Origin: Xylophilus sp. GOD-11R
GTDB taxonomy: Bacteria > Pseudomonadota > Gammaproteobacteria > Burkholderiales > Burkholderiaceae_C
Direction: 5' to 3'
Assembly: GCF_033546935.1 (NCBI RefSeq)
Contig: NZ_CP137854.1
Location: forward strand, 558,001 to 622,000
DNA: 64,000 nt
The position numbers and the translations under genes were made by a program. The first letter of the stretch is position 1; every line of letters starts with the position of its first letter. Positions 15,432 through 25,264 of the stretch are shown piece by piece. The notes under the pieces were generated by a model. That model made no database searches. It was not told the origin of the DNA and saw nothing but the letters and a program-made list of their open reading frames with translations.

Positions 15432-17867
15432 TCACCTAAAAAGATCCAGGATCTTGCTCCGCTCGTCGCTCGGCGGAGGCGCAGCCGGCGCGACGGCATC
15501 GCCGCCGCCCGAACTCGGCGCATCGCCCGTGCCACCACCCAGGCTCGGAATGCCGCCACTGCGCGCGTATTCCTCGTAGAACCACTCGCCGCCGTTGTTC
15601 ACCACGCCGGCCGGCGGCTGGTATTCCTGCACCGGCACGCCCTGCAGCGCGTAGTCCATGAAATTCACCCACACCGGCAGGCTCAGCCCGCCACCGGTCT
15701 CGCGGTCGCCCATGTTGCGCGGTGTGTCGTAGCCGATCCAGCTGATCGCCACGAGCGTCGGCTGGAAGCCGGCGAACCAGGCGTCCATCGAATCGTTGGT
15801 GGTGCCGGTCTTGCCGTAGATGTCCGGCCGCTTGAGCATGGCCTGCGCGCGGGCGGCGGTGCCGGAGCGGGCGACCGTCTGCAGCAGGCTGTCCATGATG
15901 AAGGCGTTGCGCGGCTCGATTGCCTGGTTGCTCTGGTCGAGCGCCGGCGGCGTGGTTTCGAGCAGCACGCGGCCTTTCTGGTCGACCACCTTGGCGATCA
16001 ACCACGGGTTGAGCCGATGCCCGCCATTGGCGAACACCGAGTAAGCCGCGGCCATCTGCATCGGCGTGACCGAGCCGGCGCCGAGCGCCATCGGCAGATA
16101 GGCCGGATGCTTGTCCTTGTCGAAACCGAAGCGGGTCACCCAGTCTTGTGCGTATTTGGTGCCGATGGACTGCAGGATGCGGATCGAGACCAGGTTCTTG
16201 GATTTCTCCAGCGCGCGGCGCATGGACATCGGCCCGTCGAAACCGCCGCCGTAGTTCTTGGGCTCCCAGGGCTGGCCGCCCGTGGTGCCGGCGTCGAAAT
16301 ACAGCGGCGCGTCGTTGATGACGGTGGCCGGCGTGAAGCCTTTTTCCAGTGCCGCCGAATAGATGAACGGCTTGAAGCTTGAACCCGGCTGGCGCCAGGC
16401 CTGCGTGACGTGGTTGAACTTGTTCTTGCCGAAATCGAAACCGCCGACCAGCGCCTTGAGCGCGCCGCTGCGCGGATCGACCGCCACGAAGGCGCCCTCG
16501 ATCTCGGGGATCTGCGTGATCTCGAAGCTGCCCTTGGTGGTGCGCACCACGCGAATCACCGCGCCGCGCCGGATGCGGATGTTGGGGCCCGCCTTCTCGC
16601 TCAGGCCCGACTGCGCGGGCTTCAAACCGTCGCCGGTGATCTCGACCCGGTCGCCGTCGGCGCGAACCGCCACGATGCGGCGCGGGCTGGCGTCGAGCAC
16701 CACGGCCGACAGCACGTCGCCGTTGTCGGGATGCTCGGCCAGCGCGTCGTCGACCGCCTCGTCGACTTCCTTCGGGTCGGACGGCAGGTTGATGAACTGC
16801 TCCGGGCCCCGGTAGATCTGGCGGCGCTCGTAGTCCATCAAGCCGCGGCGCAGCGCCTTGTAGGCGGCTTCCTGGTCGCCGGCGCTGACCGTGGTGTAGA
16901 CGTTGAGCCCGCGGGTGTAGGCGTCGCTGCCGTACTGGTTGAACACCATCTGCCGCACCATCTCGGCGATGTATTCGGCGTGCACCCGGTTGTTGTCGCT
17001 GGCGTTGCGCAGGTGCAGCTCTTCTTCCTTGGCGGTGGCGGCTTCGTCCTTGCCGATGAAGCCGTTCTCGGCCATGCGGTCGATGATGTAGAGCTGGCGG
17101 GCGCGGGCGCGGCGCGGGTTGTTGATCGGATTGTTGGCTGTCGGCGCCTTGGGCAGGCCGGCGAGCATGGCCGCTTCGGCCACGGTGATCTTCTGCAGCG
17201 GCTTGCCGAAATACGCTTCCGAGGCGGCAGCGAAACCGTAGGCGCGGTTGCCCAGATAGATCTGGTTCATGTAGATCTCGAGGATCTGGTCCTTCGAGAG
17301 CATGTGTTCGAGCTTGAGCGTGAGCAGCAGCTCGTAGATCTTGCGGGTGAAGGTCTTCTCGGACGACAGGTAGACGTTGCGCGCCACCTGCATCGTGATG
17401 GTGGAGGCGCCCTGGCTCTTGGCCCGGTTGACGTTGGCCAGGCCGGCACGCAGCACGCCCACGTAATCGACGCCGCCGTGGTTGTAGAAGCGCGCGTCTT
17501 CGGCGGCCAGCACCGCGTTCTTCATGACTTGCGGAATGTTGGCGATGGGCGTGAGGTTGCGGCGCTCCTCGCCGAACTCGCCGAGCAGCGCGCCTTCGGT
17601 GGAAAACACCCGCAGCGGCAGCTTGGGCCGGTAGTCGGCCAGGTCGGAGATGTCCGGCAGGTTCGGGTAGGCGACCGCGAGGGCGACACCCACGGTCATG
17701 GCCGCGGCCACGAGGGCGGCGAACGCCACGCCGACCAGGCCCAGTACCACGCGCAACACCCAGCTCCACCAGGGGCGGGGAGCGGGTGGGGCCTTGCGGC
17801 CGCCGGAGCGTCGGGAAGAGGGGTTCGCTGGGTTCTTGTCGCGGGGATCGCGGGGTTCGGTGGCCAT
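15432..17867 (-). CDS. mrcA: Penicillin-binding protein 1A
   Basis: This class A PBP polymerises and cross-links peptidoglycan at the inner membrane. The 811-residue protein has a basic cytoplasmic N-terminus, one membrane anchor (about 35-60), a GT51 glycosyltransferase domain (EDARFYNHGGVD, GASTITMQVARN) and a transpeptidase domain with the active-site SSFK (in RQPGSSFKPF) and KTGTTND. An insert between them resembles the OB-like domain of PBP1a. The ATG at 17867 is chosen; an upstream ATG at 17894 lies at a -10 box. Divergence from pilM is the standard order. Confidence 0.96.
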   Translation of the reverse strand: MATEPRDPRDKNPANPSSRRSGGRKAPPAPRPWWSWVLRVVLGLVGVAFAALVAAAMTVGVALAVAYPNLPDISDLADYRPKLPLRVFSTEGALLGEFGEERRNLTPIANIPQVMKNAVLAAEDARFYNHGGVDYVGVLRAGLANVNRAKSQGASTITMQVARNVYLSSEKTFTRKIYELLLTLKLEHMLSKDQILEIYMNQIYLGNRAYGFAAASEAYFGKPLQKITVAEAAMLAGLPKAPTANNPINNPRRARARQLYIIDRMAENGFIGKDEAATAKEEELHLRNASDNNRVHAEYIAEMVRQMVFNQYGSDAYTRGLNVYTTVSAGDQEAAYKALRRGLMDYERRQIYRGPEQFINLPSDPKEVDEAVDDALAEHPDNGDVLSAVVLDASPRRIVAVRADGDRVEITGDGLKPAQSGLSEKAGPNIRIRRGAVIRVVRTTKGSFEITQIPEIEGAFVAVDPRSGALKALVGGFDFGKNKFNHVTQAWRQPGSSFKPFIYSAALEKGFTPATVINDAPLYFDAGTTGGQPWEPKNYGGGFDGPMSMRRALEKSKNLVSIRILQSIGTKYAQDWVTRFGFDKDKHPAYLPMALGAGSVTPMQMAAAYSVFANGGHRLNPWLIAKVVDQKGRVLLETTPPALDQSNQAIEPRNAFIMDSLLQTVARSGTAARAQAMLKRPDIYGKTGTTNDSMDAWFAGFQPTLVAISWIGYDTPRNMGDRETGGGLSLPVWVNFMDYALQGVPVQEYQPPAGVVNNGGEWFYEEYARSGGIPSLGGGTGDAPSSGGGDAVAPAAPPPSDERSKILDLFR

Positions 17868-17892
17868 GGCGTCTCGCGTGGGGTAACCGCGC

Positions 17893-17898
17893 ATTATA
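17893..17898 (-). promoter_or_regulatory. Candidate -10 box of mrcA
   Basis: The minus strand reads TATAAT, a perfect sigma-70 -10 hexamer, 26 bases before the mrcA ATG. No good -35 hexamer is visible at 16-18 bases. This supports 17867 rather than 17894 as the translation start. Confidence 0.45.
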
Positions 17899-18120
17899 GA
17901 AATCGACCCGAGTGCCGATATAGAGAGGGAAGATCCCTTGTGAGCAAGTGTGAAAGCGAATGCGGCCACTACCTTCGCCACGGCACTACCAGCATGTTGT
18001 TTTGGCGCACCGGGATCGCGGGGTGAGCACTGGCCATTTGATCGCGCGGTCAGACGGTACTGATACGATCAGACTACCGTTAGCTTTTTGTTTCACAAAA
18101 CTGTTCAGCAGGGTACCGCA

Positions 18121-19203
18121 TTGATTTCCCTGGCTTTGCCATTCAGCCGTCAGGCCGCGCCGCTCCTGGGCATCGACATCAGTACTTCCAGCATCAAGCT
18201 GGTCGAGCTCGGTCGTGAGAAGGACGGCACGCCCGTGCTGGAGCGGTGTGCGATCGAAGTGCTCGACAAGGGCTGGATCGTCGACGGCAACGTGGAGCGT
18301 TTCGACGACGTTTCCGAGGCGCTGCGCCGGCTGGTCAAGAAGAGCGGCACCCGCACCCGCAACGTGGCCATGGCCCTGCCGTCGTCGGCGGTCATCACCA
18401 AGAAGATCGTGGTGCCCGGCGGTCTGAGCGAGCTGGACCTGGAAGTGCAGGTCGAGTCCGAGGCGAGCCAGTACATCCCCTTCTCGCTCGACGAGGTGAG
18501 CCTCGATTTCTGCGTCATCGGCGCCAGCCCCGGCGCGGCGGAGGACATCGAAGTGCTGATCGCCGCGTCCCGCAAGGAAAAGGTGCAGGACCGCCAGGGC
18601 CTCGCCGAAGCCGCCGGCCTGCGGCCGCAGGTGCTGGATATCGAGTCCCATGCCGCGCGCCTGGCCGCCGGCCGGCTGATCGGCACGCTGCCGCAGAGCG
18701 GCCACGAACCCATCGTCGCGTTGCTCAAGATCGGCGGTGTGGCCAGCAGCCTGCAGGTGATGCGCAACGAAGAGGTCGTCTACGAACGCGACCAGGCCTT
18801 TGGCGGCAGCCAGCTCACCCAATTGATCGTGCGCCAGTACGGTTTCTCGGCCGAAGAGGCGGAGATCAAGAAGCGCAACGCCGATCTGCCCGACGACTAC
18901 GCCACCGCGGTGCTGGCGCCTTTTGTCGACAGCATTTCCACCGAAATCGGCCGCGCGCTGCAGTTCTTCTTCACGAGCTCGCCCTACAACCAGGTCGACC
19001 ACATCCTGCTGTCGGGCGGTTCGGCCTGCCTGCCGGGCCTGGCCGAGGCCGTGGCGGCGCAATCGGGCTTTTCCTGCACCGTGGCCAACCCGTTCGACGG
19101 CATGAAGGTCGGCTCGGGCATTCGGTCCTCGGCCCGCACGCTGCGCGACGCATCGTCCTATCTCACCGCATGCGGGCTGGCGATGCGGAGGTTCCTGCCG
19201 TGA
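18121..19203 (+). CDS. pilM: Type IV pilus assembly ATPase-fold protein PilM
   Basis: This actin-like cytoplasmic protein forms the inner-membrane platform of the type IV pilus with PilN and PilO. About 360 residues from a TTG at 18121, which follows a CAGCAGGG ribosome site; a TTG at 18088 is the alternative. The nucleotide-binding motif LGIDISTSSIKLVEL is at the N-terminus and LLSGGSACLPGL near the C-terminus. Its stop overlaps the pilN start by four bases. It is the first gene of pilMNOPQ, followed by an Ig-like gene and aroK in the same direction. Confidence 0.95.
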   Translation: MISLALPFSRQAAPLLGIDISTSSIKLVELGREKDGTPVLERCAIEVLDKGWIVDGNVERFDDVSEALRRLVKKSGTRTRNVAMALPSSAVITKKIVVPGGLSELDLEVQVESEASQYIPFSLDEVSLDFCVIGASPGAAEDIEVLIAASRKEKVQDRQGLAEAAGLRPQVLDIESHAARLAAGRLIGTLPQSGHEPIVALLKIGGVASSLQVMRNEEVVYERDQAFGGSQLTQLIVRQYGFSAEEAEIKKRNADLPDDYATAVLAPFVDSISTEIGRALQFFFTSSPYNQVDHILLSGGSACLPGLAEAVAAQSGFSCTVANPFDGMKVGSGIRSSARTLRDASSYLTACGLAMRRFLP

Positions 19204-19844
19204 TCCTGATCAACCTGCTGCCGCATCGCGAGGCGGCGCGCAAGCGTCGCCGCGAGGCGTTCAACGCGGCCGTCGGCGCATCGGTGCTGGTCGGCGCCCT
19301 GCTGGCGGGCGCGATCTACCTTTATTTCCAGACGCGCATCAACGACCAGAATCTGCGCAACCAGACGCTGCAGGGCGCCATCCGCACGCTGGAAGGGCAG
19401 ATCAAGGAAATCGCGACCATCGAGTCCGAGATCACCGCACTGCGCGCCCGCCAGAAGGCGGTGGAAGATCTGCAGTCCGACCGCAATCTGCAGGTCTACC
19501 TGCTCAATGAACTGGTGCGCCAGCTGCCCGACGGCGTCTACCTCACCGACATGCGGCAGGTCGACCAGACCGTCACCCTCAAGGGTTCGGCGCAGTCCAA
19601 CGAGCGGGTGTCCGAGCTGCTGCGCAACCTGGGCAACAACACGCCGTATTTTTCCAAGCCGCAACTCATCGAGATCGTGACCGGCTCGGTCACGCTCGGT
19701 CCGCGCGACCAGCGGCGAGTCGCCAATTTCACGATTTCCGTGCGACTGCTGCGCTCCAGCGAAATGCAGGCCGCGGCCGTTGCCGCCCCCGCTGGCGCCG
19801 CGGCCTCCGTTGCCGCACCGGCCGCCGCCGCCGCCGCGCGCTGA
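19200..19844 (+). CDS. pilN: Type IV pilus inner-membrane protein PilN
   Basis: A bitopic membrane protein of 214 residues that pairs with PilO. The extreme N-terminus ILINLLPHREAARKRRR is the conserved PilM-binding motif. One membrane helix follows (about 27-48), then a coiled coil and a ferredoxin-like periplasmic domain. The start is a GTG at 19200, overlapping the pilM stop. The C-terminal 25 residues are almost pure Ala/Val/Pro, a low-complexity tail. Confidence 0.94.
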   Translation: MILINLLPHREAARKRRREAFNAAVGASVLVGALLAGAIYLYFQTRINDQNLRNQTLQGAIRTLEGQIKEIATIESEITALRARQKAVEDLQSDRNLQVYLLNELVRQLPDGVYLTDMRQVDQTVTLKGSAQSNERVSELLRNLGNNTPYFSKPQLIEIVTGSVTLGPRDQRRVANFTISVRLLRSSEMQAAAVAAPAGAAASVAAPAAAAAAR

Positions 19845-19862
19845 GAAAAGGACGAAGAAGCC

Positions 19863-20531
19863 ATGGCCAAACCGTCCCTGCCCAGCGTGGACCTCGCCGA
19901 ACTCTCGGAAAAGCTCCAGCGCCAGTTCCACGGCCTCGATCCCAAGGACCCGTCGCAATGGCCGGCGCTGCCGCGCGTGCTGGTCTACGCCTTCGTCGCG
20001 CTCGTGGTCATCGGCGCGGCCTGGTATGTGTGGCTGAGCGACTTCCAGGCCGAGCTCGACACCGCCGCGGCCCAGGAAATCACGCTGCGCCAGGACTACC
20101 AGACCAAGCTGACCAAAGCGATCAACCTGCAGGCGCTCAAGACGCAGCGCGAGCAGATTCGCGTCTTCGTGAACCAGCTCGAGAAGCAGCTGCCGAGCAA
20201 GGCCGAGATGGACGCCCTGCTGTCCGACATCAACCAGGCCGGCCTCGGCCGCAGCCTGCAGTTCGAGCTGTTCCGCCCGGGCAACGTGCAGGTGCGCGAC
20301 TACTACGCCGAGCTGCCGATCCAGGTGCGCGTCACCGGCCGCTACCACGACATGGGCGATTTCACCGCCGACGTCGCGCATCTCTCGCGCATCGTGACGC
20401 TCGACAACCTCTCCATCACGCCGGCCAAGGACGGCCAGCTCGCCATGGACGTCACTGCCCGCACCTTCCGCTACCTCGATCCCGAAGAGATCGAGGCCCA
20501 GCGCAAGGCTGCCGCCGGAGCCAAGAAATGA
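19863..20531 (+). CDS. pilO: Type IV pilus inner-membrane protein PilO
   Basis: This PilN partner has 222 residues: a short cytoplasmic start, one membrane segment (about 38-58), a coiled-coil region and a periplasmic ferredoxin-like domain. The heterodimer connects the PilM platform to PilP and the outer-membrane secretin. The ATG follows pilN by 18 bases and the stop overlaps pilP by four bases. Confidence 0.94.
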   Translation: MAKPSLPSVDLAELSEKLQRQFHGLDPKDPSQWPALPRVLVYAFVALVVIGAAWYVWLSDFQAELDTAAAQEITLRQDYQTKLTKAINLQALKTQREQIRVFVNQLEKQLPSKAEMDALLSDINQAGLGRSLQFELFRPGNVQVRDYYAELPIQVRVTGRYHDMGDFTADVAHLSRIVTLDNLSITPAKDGQLAMDVTARTFRYLDPEEIEAQRKAAAGAKK

Positions 20532-21064
20532 AGGCGTGGATCGTGGCCCTGTGCCTGCTGCCGCTGCTCTCGGCCTGCGGCGAGGCGGTCGACGACGACC
20601 TCAATACCTGGATGGCCGAGCAGAAGGCCCAGACACGCCCCAAGGTGCCGCCGCTGAGCGCGCCCAAGCAGTTCACGCCGGCCGACTACACCCAGACCGG
20701 GGCGGTCGACCCGTTCAGCGCCGAGAAGCTGACGCAGGCGCTGCGCCGCGACACCACGCAGACCACGGCCAACACGACGCTGCTGGCGCCCGAGCTCGCG
20801 CGCCGCAAGGAGCCGCTGGAGGCCTATCCGCTCGACACGCTGTCGATGGTCGGCAGCCTGCAGAAGGACGGGCGGCCCGCCGCGCTCCTGAAGCTCGGCA
20901 CCATGCTCTACCAGGTCCGCGTGGGCGAGCACCTCGGACAGAACTACGGCCGCATCGTGGCCATCACCGAAACCGAGACCCGCATCAAGGAAATCGTCCA
21001 GGACCCGGGCGGCGATTGGGTAGAACGCGACGCGAGCCTGCAGCTCCAGGAGATAACGAAATGA
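20528..21064 (+). CDS. pilP: Type IV pilus lipoprotein PilP
   Basis: This inner-membrane lipoprotein has 178 residues with lipobox LLSAC, giving the mature cysteine at residue 17. Its extended N-terminus contacts PilNO and its C-terminal beta domain (from about PLEAYPLDTLSMVGSL) binds the PilQ secretin. Both ends overlap neighbouring genes by four bases, so pilOPQ are translationally coupled. Confidence 0.94.
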   Translation: MKAWIVALCLLPLLSACGEAVDDDLNTWMAEQKAQTRPKVPPLSAPKQFTPADYTQTGAVDPFSAEKLTQALRRDTTQTTANTTLLAPELARRKEPLEAYPLDTLSMVGSLQKDGRPAALLKLGTMLYQVRVGEHLGQNYGRIVAITETETRIKEIVQDPGGDWVERDASLQLQEITK

Positions 21065-23223
21065 TTCAAGGCTACGGGCGTTTGCGGAGCCTGCTGCGCT
21101 GCGCCGCGGCGGGTTTGCTCGGCACCATGCTGTGCGCCACGGCCTGGGCGCAATCCAGCATCCAGTCGCTCACCGCTTTCAACCAGGGCGGCGGCGAGTT
21201 GCTGCGCATCGAGTTCTCGGCGCCGCCACAAGGCCTGCCGACCGGCTTCGCCATCCAGTCGCCCGCGCGCATCGCGCTCGACTTCCCCGGCACCGCCAAC
21301 GGGCTGGGCCGTCCATCGGTCGAACTCAACCAGGGCAACCTGCGCTCGGCCACCGTGGTCGAGGCGGGCGACCGCACCCGCGTGGTGCTCAACCTGCGCC
21401 GGCCTACCGCCTACAGCGCCCGCGTCGACGGCAACGCGCTGCTGGTGTCGCTCGAACCGTCGGCCGCCGGCGCCGCCACCCTCGCGCCGCGCCCGACCTT
21501 CGCCGAGAACACCGCCTCCGACGTCGAGCCGCTGCGCGACATCGACTTCCGCCGCTCCGACGACGCCACCGGCCGCATCGTGGTCACGCTGCCCAACAAC
21601 CGCGTGGGCGTCGACCTGCGCCAGCAGGGCGGCAACCTGGTCGTCGAATTCCTCAAGTCGTCGCTGCCCGAAGGCCTGCGCCGCCGCATGGACGTCGCCG
21701 ACTTCGGCACACCGGTGCAGGCGGTCAGCACCTCGCAGCTCGGCGACCGGGTGCGCATGACCATCGAGCCGCGCGGCGACTGGGAACACAGCGCCTACCA
21801 GAGCGACACGCAGTTCGTGGTGGAAGTGCGACCCAAGAAGGTCGACGTGACCAAGCTCACCCAGGGCCCCGGCTATTCGGGCGAGCGGCTGTCGCTCAAT
21901 TTCCAGAGCATCGACGTGCGGGCGCTGCTGCAGGTCATCGCCGACTTCACCAACTTCAACATCGTCACCTCCGACACAGTGGTCGGCACGCTCACGCTGC
22001 GCCTGAAGGACGTGCCCTGGGACCAGGCCCTGCAGATCATCATGGACGCCAAGGGCCTGGGCATGCGCAAGAACGGCACCGTGCTGTGGATCGCGCCCAA
22101 GGACGAGATCGACTCCCGCACCCGCAAGGACCTCGAAGCCCAGCAGGCGATCCAGAATCTGGAGCCGCTGCGCACCCAGGCCTACCAACTCAACTACGCC
22201 AAGGCCACCGACATGGTCGGCCAACTGCTCGGCGTGCCGCTGGCTGGCACCGGCGGTAGCGTCACCGCGATTCCCGGCGGCACCAACAACGCCCGTTTCC
22301 TGTCGCAACGCGGCAGCGTGATCGCCGAGCCGCGTACCAACCAATTGTTCGTCACCGACACCCCCGAGAAGCTGCGCCAGGTGCAGGAGCTCATCGCCCG
22401 CCTCGACAAGGCGGTGCGCCAGGTGCTGATCGAGGCCCGCATCGTCGAAGCCTCAGACACCTTCAGCCGCTCGCTCGGCGTGAAGCTGGGCAGCGCCGAC
22501 CTGCGCACCCAGCAGGGCGGCACCTCCGGCTACGGCGTGGGCGGCGGCAACCGGCTGGCACTGGGCACCAACTACAACAACGTCGTCGCCACCACCGGCG
22601 CCGGCGGCACGGTCGACACCACTTCGAACTTCGTCAACCTGCCCGCGACCACCGCCACCGGCACCAGCGCGGCCACCTTTGCGCTGTCGATCTTCAACGC
22701 CTCGGCCAACCGCTTCCTGAACCTGGAGCTCTCCGCCCTGGAGGCCGACGGCAAGGGCAAGCTGGTGTCGAGCCCGCGCATCGTCACCGCCGACCAGACC
22801 AAGGCGTTGATCGAGCAGGGCACCGAGTTCCCTTACCAGCAGGCCACCGCCAGCGGCGCCACCTCGGTCGCGTTCCGCAAGGCCAACCTCAAGCTCGAGG
22901 TCACGCCGCAGATCACGCCCGAAGGCAACATCATCCTGGACCTGGACATCAACAAGGACTCGCGCGGCGAGACCACCACGGCCGGCATCGCCATCGACAC
23001 CAAGCACATCAAGACGCAGGTGCTGGTGGAGAACGGCGGCACGGTGGTGATCGGCGGCATCTTCGAGCTGACCCAGACCACCACGATCAACAAGGTGCCG
23101 CTGCTCGGCGACATCCCCTACCTCGGCGTGCTGTTCCGCAACACCGCCGACGTGAACAACAAGACCGAGATGCTGGTGTTCATCACGCCCAAGATGATCA
23201 CCGACCAGAATGCCGCGCGCTGA
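21061..23223 (+). CDS. pilQ: Type IV pilus secretin PilQ
   Basis: This is the outer-membrane ring through which the pilus passes. The 720-residue precursor has a signal peptide ending AWAQ (about 30) and two AMIN-type peptidoglycan-binding regions (about 40-260). An STN/N0 domain follows near LSLNFQSIDVRALLQVIADF, then N1 and the C-terminal secretin domain ending VPLLGDIPYLGVLFR. A Gly/Thr/Ala-rich insert near 485-540 lies within the secretin core. The ATG overlaps pilP by four bases. Confidence 0.96.
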   Translation: MIQGYGRLRSLLRCAAAGLLGTMLCATAWAQSSIQSLTAFNQGGGELLRIEFSAPPQGLPTGFAIQSPARIALDFPGTANGLGRPSVELNQGNLRSATVVEAGDRTRVVLNLRRPTAYSARVDGNALLVSLEPSAAGAATLAPRPTFAENTASDVEPLRDIDFRRSDDATGRIVVTLPNNRVGVDLRQQGGNLVVEFLKSSLPEGLRRRMDVADFGTPVQAVSTSQLGDRVRMTIEPRGDWEHSAYQSDTQFVVEVRPKKVDVTKLTQGPGYSGERLSLNFQSIDVRALLQVIADFTNFNIVTSDTVVGTLTLRLKDVPWDQALQIIMDAKGLGMRKNGTVLWIAPKDEIDSRTRKDLEAQQAIQNLEPLRTQAYQLNYAKATDMVGQLLGVPLAGTGGSVTAIPGGTNNARFLSQRGSVIAEPRTNQLFVTDTPEKLRQVQELIARLDKAVRQVLIEARIVEASDTFSRSLGVKLGSADLRTQQGGTSGYGVGGGNRLALGTNYNNVVATTGAGGTVDTTSNFVNLPATTATGTSAATFALSIFNASANRFLNLELSALEADGKGKLVSSPRIVTADQTKALIEQGTEFPYQQATASGATSVAFRKANLKLEVTPQITPEGNIILDLDINKDSRGETTTAGIAIDTKHIKTQVLVENGGTVVIGGIFELTQTTTINKVPLLGDIPYLGVLFRNTADVNNKTEMLVFITPKMITDQNAAR

Positions 23224-23257
23224 GCGTCGGGCCAATAGACAAGACGAGGAAGACGAG

Positions 23258-25264
23258 ATGGAAGACGGGATGGGAAGCTGGATGCGCCATGCGCGGATTC
23301 TGATGACGGCGATGCTGGTTGCCGCGCTGGTGGCCTGCGGTGGCGGTGGCGGGGGTGGAACGCCGCTGAGCGGGACCGGTGGCGGCAGCACTGGGGGATC
23401 GAGCGGCAGCGGCTCGACCACCGGGACGGCTGCAGTCTCGGTCGCGCTTTACAACGCGGCTGGTTCGATAGTCAACAGCATCGGCATCGGTGGCGGCTAC
23501 ACCGCACGTGCCAAAGTGACCGACACCGCAGGCGCGGTGGTGGCGAACAAACTGGTGACCTTCAGCGTCAACGATTCAACACTTGCCACCCTCACCACCA
23601 CAACCGCATTGAGCGACAGCGCAGGTATTGCGCAGGTTTCGATCGCGCCGGTGTCTGTGGTTTCCATTGGCGCCATGACGGTGTCGGCTTCGGCCACCGT
23701 GGGAACTTCCACCGTCAGTGGAAGCGTGGATTTCGCGGTGTCGGCGGCTTCTGTCAGTCTCTCTTCCCTATCGGTCGGCTCCTCCAGCTTGGCCTCGGGT
23801 GGTGGTACGACGCTGGCGGTGACAGCCTCTGTCAGTGGGAATGCTTCCACGAGCGTACCGGTGAACGTCGTTTTTTCCACGTCTTGCGGAAAGATCAACG
23901 GTGCTGCGCTCAACTCCAGCGTGACCACCAACGGGCTGGGTGTGGCATCGGCTACCTATACCGCCGTTTCGGCTGATGGTAGTTTGTGCAGCGGACCGGT
24001 CACGATCACGGCCAGCAGCAGCGGCGCCACTGCGGTGACTTCGAACATCACGGTTGCTGCTGCGGCCGCGAATGCGATCACTTTCGCCTCTGCAACCCCG
24101 GCCCAGATCTACGTTGCTGGCTCAGGTGCTACCGAGCAGTCCATCGTTATTTTCAAGGTGCTTTCTTCTGGTACTGCATTGCCCGGTACTTCGGTCACAT
24201 TCAGTCTCGAGACCAATCCTGGCGGTGTCGGCATCGGGGCGCAGGGCACTACGGCCCCGGTCGACGCAACGAGTGACGCCGATGGGAATGTGCGGGTGAC
24301 TGTTTTTGCAGGCACCATTCCTGGACCGGTGAAGATCCGTGCGGCGCTCACATCGAACACCAGCGTTTATGCAGAAACGCAAAACTTCACGATCGCTTCC
24401 GGACCTCCTTCTCAACGTTTCATGAGCTTGTCCGTGGGTTCCTTCAATCTGGAGGGAGCTACCCGCGATGGCGCGGCGACAACACTGACCGTTCGACTGG
24501 CTGATCGCCAAGGAAATCCGGTTGTCAATGGCACGGTCGTCAACTTCACCGCTGAAGGCGGCCAGGTTGCAAGCAATTGCGCAACTGCCATCGTTGACGG
24601 CGTTTCGCAATGCACGGTGAATTTCCAGACCCAAAATCCGCGGCCAGCTGACGGGCGGGTGTCGGTGCTGGCCTATGCAGAAGGGACCAAGGACTACACC
24701 GACATTAACGCCAACAACGTTTTCGATGCCGGTACCGATGTCCTGCTCCCCAACGCTGGCGGTGGAATTGGCGACGCCTATCGCGATGACAACGAAGACA
24801 ACATCTTCAATACTGGCGAGTTTGTGATTCTGCGCGGCGCCAGTGGCGGCACCTGCGCTGCGGCGGGTTGGCCTTTCACCTCCACGACGAATTGCGGTAC
24901 TGGTCTTGCGACCACGGTGCGTCAGCAAACGGTGCTGTTCTTTTCCTCTTCGGAACCTGTCTTGAAGAATTTGGCAGCTAGCACTTCGACCATCACTTTC
25001 CGATTGGCCAGTGCGAATTACCCACTGGCACCCATGCCTCAGGGGACAACCGTGACGGCGGCGTCCACGGGTTCATGTGCGGTGAGTTCGGTGGCAGGGT
25101 CGCCAGTTCCTAACATTTCGCCTACCAACGCAGGACCCACTGAGGACCGCAGTTCCAACGTGCGTATCGCACTTACGAATTGTGCGTCCGGCAATGTGGT
25201 GACAGTCAATGTCACGGCGCCGGTCAGCGGGCTCCAAACCTCCTTCGATATCACCTTGCCTTGA
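23258..25264 (+). CDS. Large Ig-like (Big_1/invasin-type) lipoprotein
   Basis: The 668-residue protein has a lipobox ending LVAC followed by a Gly/Ser/Thr linker, so it is probably lipid-anchored. Several immunoglobulin-like repeats follow, with invasin-type phrases such as VTFSVNDSTLATLTT and GVASATYTAVS, rich in Thr, Ser, Val and Ala. Around residues 490-525, DINANNVFDAGTD and DDNEDNIFNTGE look like calcium-binding loops. Its codons are visibly less GC-rich than those of pilQ or aroB. The ATG at 23258 follows GAGGA. It lies 34 bases after pilQ and overlaps aroK by four bases. A surface or pilus-linked adhesin role is inferred. Confidence 0.8.
   Translation: MEDGMGSWMRHARILMTAMLVAALVACGGGGGGGTPLSGTGGGSTGGSSGSGSTTGTAAVSVALYNAAGSIVNSIGIGGGYTARAKVTDTAGAVVANKLVTFSVNDSTLATLTTTTALSDSAGIAQVSIAPVSVVSIGAMTVSASATVGTSTVSGSVDFAVSAASVSLSSLSVGSSSLASGGGTTLAVTASVSGNASTSVPVNVVFSTSCGKINGAALNSSVTTNGLGVASATYTAVSADGSLCSGPVTITASSSGATAVTSNITVAAAAANAITFASATPAQIYVAGSGATEQSIVIFKVLSSGTALPGTSVTFSLETNPGGVGIGAQGTTAPVDATSDADGNVRVTVFAGTIPGPVKIRAALTSNTSVYAETQNFTIASGPPSQRFMSLSVGSFNLEGATRDGAATTLTVRLADRQGNPVVNGTVVNFTAEGGQVASNCATAIVDGVSQCTVNFQTQNPRPADGRVSVLAYAEGTKDYTDINANNVFDAGTDVLLPNAGGGIGDAYRDDNEDNIFNTGEFVILRGASGGTCAAAGWPFTSTTNCGTGLATTVRQQTVLFFSSSEPVLKNLAASTSTITFRLASANYPLAPMPQGTTVTAASTGSCAVSSVAGSPVPNISPTNAGPTEDRSSNVRIALTNCASGNVVTVNVTAPVSGLQTSFDITLP

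Noticed and set aside
15050..15579. Overlapping plus- and minus-strand frames rich in Arg, Gly and Pro
   Set aside because: They read through the hairpin repeats and the antisense of mrcA; repeated peptide blocks mirror repeated DNA.
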